Assembly (NCBI RefSeq): GCF_022568795.1
Contig: NZ_JAKZHU010000003.1
Location: forward strand, 1 to 64,000
DNA length: 64,000 bases
Source of the DNA: Arsenicicoccus dermatophilus
Lineage (GTDB): Bacteria; Actinomycetota; Actinomycetes; Actinomycetales; Dermatophilaceae
Direction: 5' to 3'
In this document: positions 18,380 through 27,582 of the stretch, one piece after another
How the letters are laid out: each line of letters begins with the position of its first letter
Position numbering within the stretch: position 1 is the stretch's first letter
Position numbers and translations under genes: made by a program
Notes under the pieces: generated by a model
The model's database searches: none
What the model saw: only the letters and a program-made list of their open reading frames with translations
Told to the model about the DNA's origin: nothing

Positions 18380-19647
18380 GAGTCTCCCTGTCCCAGGGCG
18401 GCGGTCGCGGCACCCAGCGGCAGGCTAGCAAGCACCTCGAAGCCCCCACCCAGTCGCTCGCGGGCGACCAGCTCGCCGCCCACGGCCGCCATCCGTTCGC
18501 GCATCCCGACGAGCCCGTTGCCGTGCCCGTCCCGGGATCCGGGGCCCTCCCCCGGGCCTGGGCCAGGCCCGCTCCCGGTGTCCCGCACGGCGAGCTCGAC
18601 GCGCCCGGGCAGGTGCCGGATCTCGACCGTCACGCAGGCGCCGGCGCCGGCGTGCTTCATGGCGTTGGTCAGCGCCTCCTGCACCACGCGATAGACCGCC
18701 ATGCCCTCGGTGGCCCCGAGCGGCGCGTGCCCGGCGGGGTCGCCCACCACGGTCAGGGTCGCCGGCATCCCCGCCTCGTTGACCTTGGCGACCAGCTCGT
18801 CGACCTGGTCGAGCGTGGCCTGCGGGGCATAGGACACCTCCTCGCCGGACTCGCGCAGCACCCCGACGAGGCGGCGGGTCTCGGCGAGGGCGGTGCGGGC
18901 GGTGTCGCCGATGGTGGCGAGGGTCCGGGCGGCGACCTCGCGGGCGGCGTCGGGGTCGCCGTGCTGGACGGCATACCCCGCGCCGTCGGACTGCACCACG
19001 ATCACCGACAGGGAGTGGGCGACGATGTCGTGCATCTCGCGGGCGATCCGGGCCCGCTCCTCCTGCGCGGCCAGCCGCATCGAGGAGTCGCGCTCGCGCT
19101 CCAGGGACCGGGCGCGGTCCTGCAGGGAGGCCAGCAGGTCCCGACGCTGGCGGGCGAGCACCCCGGGGACGTAGAACGCCACCGACAGGGCGGCGCTGAA
19201 CACCCAGTTGGTGATCCCGTAGACCACCGGGTTGCCGACCCCGTGCCCGTCCCGCAGCGACCAGTCCCAGGACCCGAGCACCGCTCCCACCAGCGCGGCG
19301 CCGAGCCACCAGTGCCGCCACTCGCGCCGGCCGTAGGCCCCCACGGCATAGAGCATCAGCAACGCGCTGAGGTCGACGGGCAGCACGGTGTCCCACAGCC
19401 ACAGCTGGGTCAGGCACCCGACGGCGACCACGGCGATGGCGGCGTCCGGTCGGGTGCGCCGCCACACCAGCGGCAGCACGAAGAAGCCCACCAGCCAAGC
19501 CATCGCGGCCCACGCGGACCCGAGGCGGCTGTCGGGCACGCCCCCGGAGGAGGCGGCGAGTGGCGCGACGCCCAGGAGGGCCCAGACGCCGTCCACCAGC
19601 ATCGGGTGGGCGGCGATCCAGGCGCGCAGGCGGTGCAGTCGGGTCAC
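18376..19647 (-). CDS. Sensor histidine kinase, NarL-partner (HisKA_3) class
   Basis: A 423-residue kinase with four to six membrane segments in residues 15-165, a short coiled linker rich in Arg and Glu, the dimerisation motif EERARIAREMHDIVAHSLS with the phospho-acceptor His at about 205, and an HATPase_c domain (EALTNAMKHAG, then a Gly-rich NGLVGMRERM). A Gly-Pro-rich low-complexity stretch interrupts the ATPase domain near DTGSGPGPGP. The start is GTG 19647, and TAGCGT six bases before it fits a leaderless promoter. It overlaps its response regulator by 4 bases. Confidence 0.92.
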   Translation of the reverse strand: MTRLHRLRAWIAAHPMLVDGVWALLGVAPLAASSGGVPDSRLGSAWAAMAWLVGFFVLPLVWRRTRPDAAIAVVAVGCLTQLWLWDTVLPVDLSALLMLYAVGAYGRREWRHWWLGAALVGAVLGSWDWSLRDGHGVGNPVVYGITNWVFSAALSVAFYVPGVLARQRRDLLASLQDRARSLERERDSSMRLAAQEERARIAREMHDIVAHSLSVIVVQSDGAGYAVQHGDPDAAREVAARTLATIGDTARTALAETRRLVGVLRESGEEVSYAPQATLDQVDELVAKVNEAGMPATLTVVGDPAGHAPLGATEGMAVYRVVQEALTNAMKHAGAGACVTVEIRHLPGRVELAVRDTGSGPGPGPGEGPGSRDGHGNGLVGMRERMAAVGGELVARERLGGGFEVLASLPLGAATAALGQGDS

Positions 19648-19680
19648 CGCTCCACGCTAGGTCGTGGGCCACCGCCGGGT

Positions 19681-19695
19681 CGTCATCCCCAGGTC
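19681..19695 (-). promoter_or_regulatory. Candidate response-regulator box, copy 2
   Basis: On the minus strand GACCTGGGGATGACG, 34 bp upstream of the kinase start. It overlaps a 13-bp palindrome CAGGTCTGACCTG (19690-19702) and matches copy 1 at 14 of 15 positions. Confidence 0.5.
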
Positions 19696-19748
19696 TGACC
19701 TGTGGCCGGAGCCCCCCGGTCCGCACCGCCGGGCAGGACGGACCGGGC

Positions 19749-20984
19749 TCAGGAGAGGTCGAGGGCGGTGGCGATCGGGACGCCCGCGCGATAGGACAGG
19801 TGGACGTATGACGGCGCGTCCAGCAGCGTCAGGTCCGGTCGCGCGCCGATCCCCAGGTGCCCCACGTCGGAGCGCCGCAGCGCCGCGGCCCCGCCCCGGG
19901 TGACCGCGAGCAGCGCCTCGGCCGGGGTCATCCCCATCTCCCGCACGGCCAGCGCGACCACGAAGGGGATGGACGAGGAGTAGCACGTGCCCGGGTTGCA
20001 GTCGGTCGCGAGCGCCACCGAGACGCCGGCGTCCAGGAGGGCGCGGGCGTCGGGATAGGGCGAGCGGGTGGAGAACTCCACGCCCGGCAGCAGGGTGGCC
20101 ACGGTGGTCGCGGCGCACGAGACCAGCGCGTCCACGTCGGCGGGGGCCAGGTGGGTGCAGTGGTCGACGGACGCGGCCTGGAGCTCGCAGGCGAGCTGCA
20201 CGCCGGGTCCGGCGGAGAGCTGGTTGCCGTGGACCCGCAGCTCGAGCCCGGCCTCGCGGCAGGCGAGCAGGACGGTGCGCGCCTCGTCCCCGTCGAAGGC
20301 GTGCGCCGACGCGGGCTCGCAGAAGACGTCGCCCCAGGCGGCGTGCGGCGCGCAGGCCTCGAGCATCGGCCCGGTGACGAGCTCGACGTACTCCGCCCGT
20401 CGGTCGCGGAAGTCCGCGGGGACCACGTGCGCCCCGAGGAAGGTCGTCTCCTCCACGCCGGCCTCGACGGCGAGCCGCAGCATCCGGGCCTCGTCCGCGA
20501 CGGACAGGCCGTAGCCGGACTTCACCTCGACGGTGGTGGTGCCCTGGGCGCGCATCTCGGCGAGGCGATAGAGCAGCAGGTCCTGCAGGTCCTCGTCGGT
20601 GGCGGCGCGCGAGGCCGCGACGGACACGGCGATGCCGCCGCCGTCGTAGGGCTCGCCGGTCATCCGGGCGGCGAACTCGGCCCCGCGGTCCCCGGCGAAG
20701 ACGAGGTGGGCGTGCGAGTCGACGAACCCGGGCACCACGCACCGCCCCTGGACCGAGATCACCCGGTCGGCGGCGGGTGCGGACGCCGCGGGCCCGACCC
20801 AGGCGACCGAGCCGCGCTGCGGGACCGCCTCGCCCTCGAGCATGCGGTAGGCCGAGACCCCCGGGGCCGGCAGGTCGTCGACGAGGACGGCCGCGTCGTG
20901 CAGCAGCCCGAGGGGTGACTCGTCGCCGAGGGTCGGGTCGGCGGTGACGAGCTCGCCGATGTCGGTGACCAGCAGCGAGGTCAC
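19749..20984 (-). CDS. hutI: Imidazolonepropionase
   Basis: A 411-residue amidohydrolase that opens imidazolone-5-propionate to N-formimino-L-glutamate, the third step of histidine degradation. Metal ligands HAH are at residues 91-93; KSGYG, the substrate-binding GAHVVP, and the later ATDCNPGT motif match HutI. The start is GTG 20984, overlapping the hutF stop as GTGA; the longer upstream frame is the shadow of hutF. It is the last gene of the M20-hutF-hutI operon. Confidence 0.95.
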   Translation of the reverse strand: MTSLLVTDIGELVTADPTLGDESPLGLLHDAAVLVDDLPAPGVSAYRMLEGEAVPQRGSVAWVGPAASAPAADRVISVQGRCVVPGFVDSHAHLVFAGDRGAEFAARMTGEPYDGGGIAVSVAASRAATDEDLQDLLLYRLAEMRAQGTTTVEVKSGYGLSVADEARMLRLAVEAGVEETTFLGAHVVPADFRDRRAEYVELVTGPMLEACAPHAAWGDVFCEPASAHAFDGDEARTVLLACREAGLELRVHGNQLSAGPGVQLACELQAASVDHCTHLAPADVDALVSCAATTVATLLPGVEFSTRSPYPDARALLDAGVSVALATDCNPGTCYSSSIPFVVALAVREMGMTPAEALLAVTRGGAAALRRSDVGHLGIGARPDLTLLDAPSYVHLSYRAGVPIATALDLS

Positions 20985-22330
20985 ATCTCCTCCAGGAGCT
21001 GGTCGAGGGCGGTGCGCAGCATCAGGGCCACCGAGCCGTGGCGGTGGTAGCCGCCCTCGACGACGACGCGGCCGCCGACGACGACGGTGTCCACGTCGCC
21101 GGAGGTGGCGGCGTACAGCACCTGCGCGGGCTTGGCGCCGACGGTGCGCACCGAGTCGAGGCGGACGTTGCACAGGTCGGCGAGGGCGCCGACCTCGAGC
21201 CGTCCGCCGTCGGGCCACCCGAGCGCGCGGTAGCCGTTCTCGGTGCCGATGGTGGCGAGCTCCAGCGGCGTGAACCGCCCCCGCTCGTTGGTGACCAGGC
21301 GCTCGTGCATCTCCAGGGAGCGCAGCTCGCCCCAGGGGTCGATGGCCACGTGCTGGTCGGTGCCGATGGACAGCGGCGATCCGGCGCGGTGCAGGTCGTA
21401 GGCCGGGCCGATGCCGTCGGCGAGGTCGCGCTCGGTGAGCGGGCAGAAGCACGCGCCCGTCCCGGAGTCGCCGAGCAGCCGGATGTCCTCCTCGGTGAGG
21501 TGGGTGGCGTGCACGGCGGTGGTGTGCGCGGACAGCACCTCCTCCTCGGCGAGCAGCTGGGTCGGGGTGCGGCCGTAGCACGCGAGGGTGGCGGCGTTCT
21601 CGGCAAGCTGCTCGGACAGGTGGACGTGCAGCGGCATCGGCGCCTGGTGGACGCCGCCCGCGTCGCCCGCCATCTCGGCGATCTCGGTGAGCTGGTCCCG
21701 CGGGACCGCGCGCACCGAGTGGATCGCCGCGCCGACGCGGAACTCCGGGCCCTCGACGAGCTGGCTGACCCGCCCGGCCCAGGACTCGGCCGAGCCGTCC
21801 CCGAAGCGGCGCTGGGCGCTGTCGAGGGGGTGGTAGCCGCCGCCGTCGAGCCCGCCGGTGAGGTAGCAGGTGTCCAGCAGGGTGAGTCGGATCCCGGCGT
21901 CGGAGGCGGCCTCGCGCAGGGCGTGCCCCATCTCGTTGGGGTCGGCATAGGGCCGCCCGTCCGGCTGGTGGTGCACGTAGTGGAACTCGCCCACCGTCGT
22001 GAAGCCCGCGAGCACCATCTCGGCGAAGACCGCCCGGGCCAGGTCACGGTAGTTGTCCGGGGTCAGGCGGGTCATCACGGCATACATCCGCTCCCGCCAG
22101 GTCCAGAAGTCGCCGCCGGAGGCATGGGTCCGCCCGCGCAGCGCCCGGTGGAAGGCGTGCGAGTGCGCGTCGGCCATGCCGGGGAAGGTCACGCCCTGGA
22201 GCTTGGTGTCGCCCGGTCGCGGGTGGGTGCGGACCTCGATGGCGCTGATCCGGTCACCGCTGACCTGGATGCGCACACCGCTCGTGATCCCGCTCGGCAG
22301 CTGGGCGTGCTCGGCCCAGAAGGTCGTCAT
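20981..22330 (-). CDS. hutF: Formimidoylglutamate deiminase
   Basis: A 449-residue amidohydrolase that converts N-formimino-L-glutamate to N-formyl-L-glutamate and ammonia. The metal motif HSH is at 57-59 after FPGMADA, with later HVHLSEQ and a Gly-Thr-Asp-Gln-His motif near SIGTDQH. The start is ATG 22330 with GAGGAG eight bases upstream. Its presence means this organism uses the two-step (deiminase) branch of the hut pathway rather than HutG formiminoglutamase. Confidence 0.93.
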   Translation of the reverse strand: MTTFWAEHAQLPSGITSGVRIQVSGDRISAIEVRTHPRPGDTKLQGVTFPGMADAHSHAFHRALRGRTHASGGDFWTWRERMYAVMTRLTPDNYRDLARAVFAEMVLAGFTTVGEFHYVHHQPDGRPYADPNEMGHALREAASDAGIRLTLLDTCYLTGGLDGGGYHPLDSAQRRFGDGSAESWAGRVSQLVEGPEFRVGAAIHSVRAVPRDQLTEIAEMAGDAGGVHQAPMPLHVHLSEQLAENAATLACYGRTPTQLLAEEEVLSAHTTAVHATHLTEEDIRLLGDSGTGACFCPLTERDLADGIGPAYDLHRAGSPLSIGTDQHVAIDPWGELRSLEMHERLVTNERGRFTPLELATIGTENGYRALGWPDGGRLEVGALADLCNVRLDSVRTVGAKPAQVLYAATSGDVDTVVVGGRVVVEGGYHRHGSVALMLRTALDQLLEEM

Positions 22331-22382
22331 CGTGGCATCTCCTCGACATGCCCGCTGCGGGGGCAGCGACGGCGGCTCCACC

Positions 22383-23603
22383 CTAAGCCCGGGCCTCGGC
22401 GGTCAGGTCGGTGACGACCCGGCGCAGCGCGTCGACCCCGGCGTGGCAGTCCTCGACCTCAGCGTGCTCCTGCGGCGAGTGGGAGATGCCGGTGGGGTTG
22501 CGGACGAAGAGCATGGCGGTGGGGACGCCGGCGCCCGCGAGGATCCCGGCGTCGTGACCCGCGCCGGTGCCGAGCAGGGGCGCGTCGTCGAGCAGCACCG
22601 ACAGCCGGGCCGCCAGCTGCGCGTCGAAGCCCGTCTGGGGGGTCCAGCTCTCCTCCACCGCCTCGACGCCCACCGTGCGGGCGACCTCGGCGACCACCTC
22701 GCGCACGTCGGCGTCGACCGGGCCGCGGGCGTCCAGCCAGGCGGTGACCTCGGAGGGGATGGCGTTGACGCCGCCGGGGACCACGCGGGTCTTGCCGATC
22801 GTGGCGACGCAGGCGTGGGTCTCGGCGGCGCTGCGCGCGGTGAGGATGGCCGAGGCCAGGCGCAGCATCGGGTCGTCGCGGTCCTCCAGCCGGGTGGTGC
22901 CGGCGTGGTTGGCCTGGCCGACCAGGTCCAGGCGCCAGCGGCCGTGCGGCCAGATCGCGGTGCCCACGGCGACCGCGCGGTCCAGGTCGGCCAGGCCGCG
23001 GCCCTGCTCGACGTGCACCTCCACGAAGGTCCCGACCCGCCCGACCGCCTCGTCGTCGCGGCCGATCGCTCCCGGGTCGCACCCCGCGGCCCGCAGCGCC
23101 TCGGCCAGGCTCACCCCGTCGTTGTCGGTCAGCGCCAGCGCCCGCTCGGGGGTCAGCGCGCCGGTGACGACCCGCGAGCCGATGCACGCGACGCCGAAGC
23201 GGGCCCCCTCCTCGTCGGCGAAGTTCACGACGCCCAGCGGCACCTGGGGGGTATGGCCGGCGGCGCGCAGCGCGTCGACGGTGGCGAGCGCCGTGACCAC
23301 GCCCAGCGGGCCGTCATAGGCCCCGCCGTCCGGCACCGAGTCCAGGTGCGAGCCGATGACCACGCCGGGACCCTGGGTGTCCGGGTCGCCCCACCAGGCC
23401 CACTGGTTGCCGAGGCGGTCCTCGACCAGGTCCAGGCCGCGCCGGGCGCACTCCCCCGCGAACCACTCGCGCAGCGTGGCGTCCTCGCGGGTCCACGCGA
23501 ACCGCCGGTAGCCGCCGGAGCCGGCCCGCCCCACGGGCTGCAGCTCCGCCCACATCCGGTCGAAGTCCGTCACGGCAGGGCTGGGAGAGGTCGGCGTCGA
23601 CAT
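22383..23603 (-). CDS. M20-family amidohydrolase (allantoate/N-carbamoyl amino acid hydrolase-like), probable N-formylglutamate hydrolase
   Basis: A 406-residue M20/M28-fold metalloamidase. His86 and Asp97 in GSHLDSVPDGGAYDG, Glu130-Glu131 in FADEEGARFG and later EVHVEQG and GHDAG give the dinuclear zinc site of the allantoate amidohydrolase/N-carbamoyl-L-amino acid hydrolase family. Its position as first gene of the hutF-hutI operon, with no hutG-type N-formylglutamate amidohydrolase in the window, suggests that it removes the formyl group in the last hut step. That role is inference; allantoate is the alternative substrate. TAGGTT six bases before the ATG suggests a leaderless message. Confidence 0.85.
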   Translation of the reverse strand: MSTPTSPSPAVTDFDRMWAELQPVGRAGSGGYRRFAWTREDATLREWFAGECARRGLDLVEDRLGNQWAWWGDPDTQGPGVVIGSHLDSVPDGGAYDGPLGVVTALATVDALRAAGHTPQVPLGVVNFADEEGARFGVACIGSRVVTGALTPERALALTDNDGVSLAEALRAAGCDPGAIGRDDEAVGRVGTFVEVHVEQGRGLADLDRAVAVGTAIWPHGRWRLDLVGQANHAGTTRLEDRDDPMLRLASAILTARSAAETHACVATIGKTRVVPGGVNAIPSEVTAWLDARGPVDADVREVVAEVARTVGVEAVEESWTPQTGFDAQLAARLSVLLDDAPLLGTGAGHDAGILAGAGVPTAMLFVRNPTGISHSPQEHAEVEDCHAGVDALRRVVTDLTAEARA

Positions 23604-23626
23604 GCCCCGAACCTATCCCCGACCCT

Positions 23627-23656
23627 CGTGACAGGTGTCACGGGGGCGACGTGACA
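23627..23656. promoter_or_regulatory. CGTGACA inverted and direct repeats in the divergent promoter region
   Basis: CGTGACA-GG-TGTCACG is a 16-bp inverted repeat at 23627-23642 and a third CGTGACA follows at 23650-23656. They lie between the divergent M20 gene and the ABC-2 exporter operon, so they could bind the response regulator encoded at 26587 or a hut regulator. Confidence 0.5.
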
Positions 23657-23701
23657 GCCGCCCCTGCCGGCGGCGACCGGGAACGGACCAGGCTGGGAGC
23701 C

Positions 23702-24694
23702 ATGACGACACCAGCGATCGAGCTGCGCGACCTGCGCAAGGAGTTCCGGGTCAAGGGGGAGACGGTCACCGCCGTCGACGGCCTGGACCTGACCGTGCTG
23801 CCCGGCGAGGTGGTGGCCTTCCTCGGGCCCAACGGCGCCGGCAAGACGACGACCCTGGACCTGGTCCTCGGGCTCACCTCCCCCACCTCCGGGACGGTCC
23901 GGACGTATGGCGGCGCGCCGCGCGCAGCGGTGCGGGCGGGGCGCGTCGGCGCGGTCCTCCAGAGCGGCGGGCTGCTCGACGACCTCACCGTCCGCGAGAC
24001 CGTCCACCTGGTCGCCTCCACCTACCCCGAACCGGCGCTGCGCTCCCGCGCCCACGTCGCCGAGGTCGTCGAGCGGGCCGGGCTCACCCGCCTCGTCGAC
24101 CGCCGCGTCGCCACCTGCTCCGGCGGCGAGCAGCAGCGGCTGCGGTTCGCGCTCGCGCTGCTGCCCGAGCTGGACCTGATGATCCTCGACGAGCCCACCG
24201 CGGGCATGGACGTGCAGGCGCGCCAGGACTTCTGGGCCGCGATGCACGCCGACGCCGCGGCCGGCCGGACCGTCGTCTTCGCCACCCACTACCTCGAGGA
24301 GGCCGAGCACTTCGCGCAACGGATCGTCCTCGTCGCCCGCGGCCGGGTCGTCGCCGACGGCACCACCGCCGAGCTGCGCGCCCGCTCGTCGACACGGGTC
24401 GTCTCCGCGGACGTCGACGCCGCCGACCTGTCCCGCGTCCAGGCCCTCGTCGCCCGCATCCCCGGGGTCGGGCAGGTCGAGACCACCGGGACCGGACGGA
24501 CCGGCATACGGCTGACCGCCCGGTGCACCGACTCCGACACCCTCGCCCGCGTGCTCCTGCAGGAGGGAGCCCGCGAGCTCGAGGTCGGCCGGGGCTCGCT
24601 GGACCAGGCCTTCGTGGACCTCACCGGCGGCGCAGCCACCGACAGCGCTCCCGCACCCGCCGACCGCACCCGCACCCTGGAGCTGCAGCGATGA
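23702..24694 (+). CDS. ABC-2 type exporter ATPase
   Basis: A 330-residue ATPase of the DrrA/NatA type. Walker A GPNGAGKTT is at 42-50, signature CSGGEQQRL at about 140, Walker B LMILDEPTAGMD at about 160, followed by a C-terminal extension (residues 240-330) that is usual for drug exporters of this class. The start is ATG 23702. It overlaps the permease gene by 4 bases. The operon continues with a DesK-like kinase and DesR-like regulator, so expression probably responds to membrane state or a membrane-active compound. Confidence 0.92.
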   Translation: MTTPAIELRDLRKEFRVKGETVTAVDGLDLTVLPGEVVAFLGPNGAGKTTTLDLVLGLTSPTSGTVRTYGGAPRAAVRAGRVGAVLQSGGLLDDLTVRETVHLVASTYPEPALRSRAHVAEVVERAGLTRLVDRRVATCSGGEQQRLRFALALLPELDLMILDEPTAGMDVQARQDFWAAMHADAAAGRTVVFATHYLEEAEHFAQRIVLVARGRVVADGTTAELRARSSTRVVSADVDAADLSRVQALVARIPGVGQVETTGTGRTGIRLTARCTDSDTLARVLLQEGARELEVGRGSLDQAFVDLTGGAATDSAPAPADRTRTLELQR

Positions 24695-25449
24695 ACGTCA
24701 CCTACTACCGCTACGAGCTGGTCCGCGAGCTGCGGGACCGCGTCGGCCTGTTCTTCACCGCCGGGATGCCGCTGTTCATGTACCTCGTCTTCGGCGCCTC
24801 CCGGTCGTACGGCGCCGGCACCGCCGGCCACGGCAACCTCGCGGCGCACGTCATGATCTCGATGGCGCTGTACGGCGCGATCAGCGCCACCTCCTCCCTC
24901 GGCGCGGCCGCCGCCCTGGAGAAGACCCTCGGCTGGGGCCGCCAGCTCGGCCTGACGCCCCTGGCCGACGGGCAGTTCGTGCTGGTCAAGGCCGCCGCCG
25001 CGGTCACCATGGCCGCCCTGCCCGTCGCGGTCGTCTATGCCACCGCCGCCGCCACGGGCGCCCGCGCCGAGCACCAGGTGTGGTGGCAGTCGGCCCTGCT
25101 CGTGGTGCTCGGTGCCGCGATGTTCGCGCTCCTCGGGCTGTGCTTCGGGCTGGGGATGCGGTCGCGCTCGGCCGTCGGCGCCGCCAGCGGCGCGCTGGTC
25201 GTCCTAGCCTTCCTCGGCGGGCTGTTCATGCCGCTGTCCGGCGTCCTGCTGCAGCTCGGGCGGTTCACCCCGCTGTATGGCGTGACGCAGCTTGCCCGCT
25301 GTCCCCTGACGGGCGGGCGCACCATCGACGGCGACGGCCACCTGGTCGCCGAGCCGCTGTGGATCCCGCTCGCTAACGTGGCGGCATGGCTGGTGATCCT
25401 GGGGGTGCTCGCGACGCTGCTGGTGCGCCGCAGCCGGGAGCGCGCGTGA
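24691..25449 (+). CDS. ABC-2 type exporter permease
   Basis: A 252-residue membrane protein with six hydrophobic segments and the ABC-2 layout: RDRVGLFFTAGMPLFMYLVFG at the N-terminus, then helices at about 55, 100, 130, 165 and 230. The start is ATG 24691 (ATGA overlap with the ATPase stop). It forms the channel partner of the preceding ATPase. The next gene starts at GTG 25446 inside its stop codon. Confidence 0.9.
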   Translation: MNVTYYRYELVRELRDRVGLFFTAGMPLFMYLVFGASRSYGAGTAGHGNLAAHVMISMALYGAISATSSLGAAAALEKTLGWGRQLGLTPLADGQFVLVKAAAAVTMAALPVAVVYATAAATGARAEHQVWWQSALLVVLGAAMFALLGLCFGLGMRSRSAVGAASGALVVLAFLGGLFMPLSGVLLQLGRFTPLYGVTQLARCPLTGGRTIDGDGHLVAEPLWIPLANVAAWLVILGVLATLLVRRSRERA

Positions 25450-26590
25450 CCGACGGCGTCGGCCCGGGCGCCGCCCCGAGCGGGGCCGGCCCGACGGAGG
25501 CCGGCGCCGCCGCGGCGCCCGGGCCGGACAACCCCTGGGTGCGGTTCGCCTGGATCCTGCCCGCCGTGTGGCTGATCTTCCTGGTCTATCCCGGGATCGC
25601 CATGGTGCGGGCGCCCCACCCGGTCTGGGTGCGGGCACTGGGCCTGGCCGACCTGGTGGCCTTCGGCGCGGTCTTCGTCCACGGCTGCGCCCGCTGCTGG
25701 GCCGAGACGGCGTGGCCGCGGTTCCCCCTCGCCCATCGCCTGTTCGCGGTGCTGGTCGCCCTGGTGGCGGGACAGCTGCCGGTGATCGGGCTCGAGGCCC
25801 TCGGGATCGCGCCGTTCCTGGTGTCCTTCCTGGCGTTCACCTTCCCGCTCGCCCTGGGTCTGGCCCTGACCACGGTGGTGTGGGCGTTCGCCCTCGGCAT
25901 ACCGCTGCTCACCGGCCAGGGATCGAGCTGGGTGGGGATGCTCGCGATCCTCGGGATCGTCACGGTGAGCACCTTCCTGACGCGGGTGAGCAACGCGCGC
26001 GGGCTGGAGTACGACCGGGCCGTGGAGCGGCTGCGGCTGTCCGAGGAGCGCGAGCGGGTCGCGCGGGACGTCCACGACGTCCTCGGCCACTCCCTCACCG
26101 TGGTGTCGGTCAAGGCCGAGCTCGCCGAGCGGCTCCTCGACGTCGACGTGGAGCGGGCCCGGGCCGAGCTCGCCGACGTCCGCGCGCTGACCCGCACCGC
26201 CCTGGCCGAGATCCGCGAGACCGTCGGCGGCCTGCGGGTGGCCGTGCTCGCCGACGAGATCGACGCCGCCCGCACCACCCTGACCGGCGCCGGGATCGAG
26301 CCGGACCTGCCCACCGACCTCACCGTCGTCGACCCCGCCACCGCACGGTCCTCGCCTGGACGCTGCGCGAGGCGGTCACCAACGTCGTCCGCCACGCCGG
26401 CGCCACCCGCTGCACGGTCCGCCTCGGCGCCGGGTCCCTGGTGGTCGAGGACGACGGACGCGGCCTGCGCGCGGGCCGCGAGGGCAACGGGATCCGCGGC
26501 CTACGCGAACGCGTCGCCGCCGTGGATGGCCACCTGGCCCTCGCCGGCGGCCCCGACGGCCGCGGCACCCGGCTGGAGGTGACCCTGTGA
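25446..26590 (+). pseudogene. DesK-like sensor histidine kinase, frameshifted
   Basis: The reading from GTG 25446 gives five or six membrane segments (to about residue 180), then SEERERVARDVHDVLGHSLT with the phospho-acceptor His at about 208, typical of HisKA_3 kinases. Near 26342 one base appears to be missing in GCCACCGCACGGTC. After that the original frame loses homology and stops at 26582, whereas the +1 shifted frame gives the HATPase domain (WTLREAVTNVVRHAG, DDGRGL, GIRGLRERV) to 26590, overlapping the regulator start. Either this is a sequencing error and the kinase is intact at about 381 residues, or the kinase is inactive because it lacks the ATP-binding domain. Confidence 0.85.
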
Positions 26591-27192
26591 TCCGGCTGCT
26601 GCTCGCCAACGACCAGGCCATGGTGCGCGGGGCGCTCGCCGCGCTGCTCTCGCTGGAGCCCGACCTCGAGGTCGTCGCCCAGGTCGGGCGCGGCGACGAG
26701 GTGCTGCCCGCGGTCCTCCGGACCCGCCCCGACGTGTGCCTGCTCGACATCGAGATGCCCGGGCTCGACGGGATCGCCGTGGCCGCGCAGCTCGCCCACG
26801 ACACGACCGGGGTGCGGTCGCTGGTGGTGACTACCTTCGGGCGGCCCGGTTATGTGCGGCGGGCGCTGGAGGCCGGGGCCTCGGGCTTCGTGGTCAAGGA
26901 CGCGCCCGCCTGCGAGCTGGCCGAGGCCGTGCGGCGGGTCCACGCTGGGCTGCGCGTCGTCGACGCGGCGCTCGCCACCGAGTCCCTGTACGGCGGCGCG
27001 TCGCCGCTCACCGCCCGCGAGGTCGACGTGCTGCGACTCGCGCTCGAGGGACATCGGGCGCCGGCGATCGCGTCGAGACTGTTCCTGTCGGCCGGGACGG
27101 TGCGCAACCACCTCTCGTCGGCCATCACCAAGACGTCGACCGCCACCGCCGTGGAGGCCGCCCGCGAGGCCCAGCAGCGCGGGTGGCTCTGA
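26587..27192 (+). CDS. DesR-like NarL-family response regulator
   Basis: A 201-residue regulator starting at GTG 26587, which overlaps the end of the kinase. Receiver domain 1-120 with phospho-acceptor Asp54 in CLLDIEMPG and Lys in FVVKDAP; LuxR-type helix-turn-helix at about 135-195. The acidic pocket reads LLANDQ, so one of the usual two acidic residues is Asn. It likely controls the ABC-2 operon of which it is the last gene. A hairpin follows at 27204. Confidence 0.9.
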   Translation: MIRLLLANDQAMVRGALAALLSLEPDLEVVAQVGRGDEVLPAVLRTRPDVCLLDIEMPGLDGIAVAAQLAHDTTGVRSLVVTTFGRPGYVRRALEAGASGFVVKDAPACELAEAVRRVHAGLRVVDAALATESLYGGASPLTAREVDVLRLALEGHRAPAIASRLFLSAGTVRNHLSSAITKTSTATAVEAAREAQQRGWL

Positions 27193-27203
27193 CGCCGTCC
27201 TCC

Positions 27204-27228
27204 CGGCACACCTGCGGGTGTCGTGCCG
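27204..27228 (+). terminator. Hairpin after the ABC-2/two-component operon
   Basis: CGGCACACC and GGTGTCGTGCCG form a stem with one bulge just after the regulator stop codon. Confidence 0.55.
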
Positions 27229-27237
27229 AGCGGGGGA

Positions 27238-27423
27238 TCAGGGCAGGGCGGACGGGGGCGGCAGGGTGCGTGTCGGCGCCGGTGCGTGCCGCACGTAGCC
27301 CACGATCACGGACACCGCTCGCCCCTGCGGCGACGCCGGCTGCTCGGTGTCGCAGACCGACAGGTGCAGCATCACGATCATCAGCGCGACGGCCACGGCA
27401 GCCACCGTCTTGAGACTTCTCAT
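27238..27423 (-). CDS. Small secreted or membrane-anchored peptide
   Basis: A 61-residue reading with ATG 27423 preceded by GAGGGG. Residues 1-24 are a signal-like hydrophobic segment (MRSLKTVAAVAVALMIVML) followed by a short polar, Pro-rich tail with one Cys. No family recognised. The position opposite the end of the preceding operon and the good ribosome site favour a real gene, but its short length leaves doubt. Confidence 0.45.
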   Translation of the reverse strand: MRSLKTVAAVAVALMIVMLHLSVCDTEQPASPQGRAVSVIVGYVRHAPAPTRTLPPPSALP

Positions 27424-27582
27424 CGGATCCCCTCAGGAGGTGCGCACCCGGCGGCCGCACGACTGTCAGACGCAGCGATCCCCTGAATGGTTGTATCCCG
27501 CACCCTACTTCTTTCGGGCGCACCCCCGGAGCCTGTGGACGACGCAGGTCACCCCCGGCCCGGGGTGCGCGATGCTCGGGTG

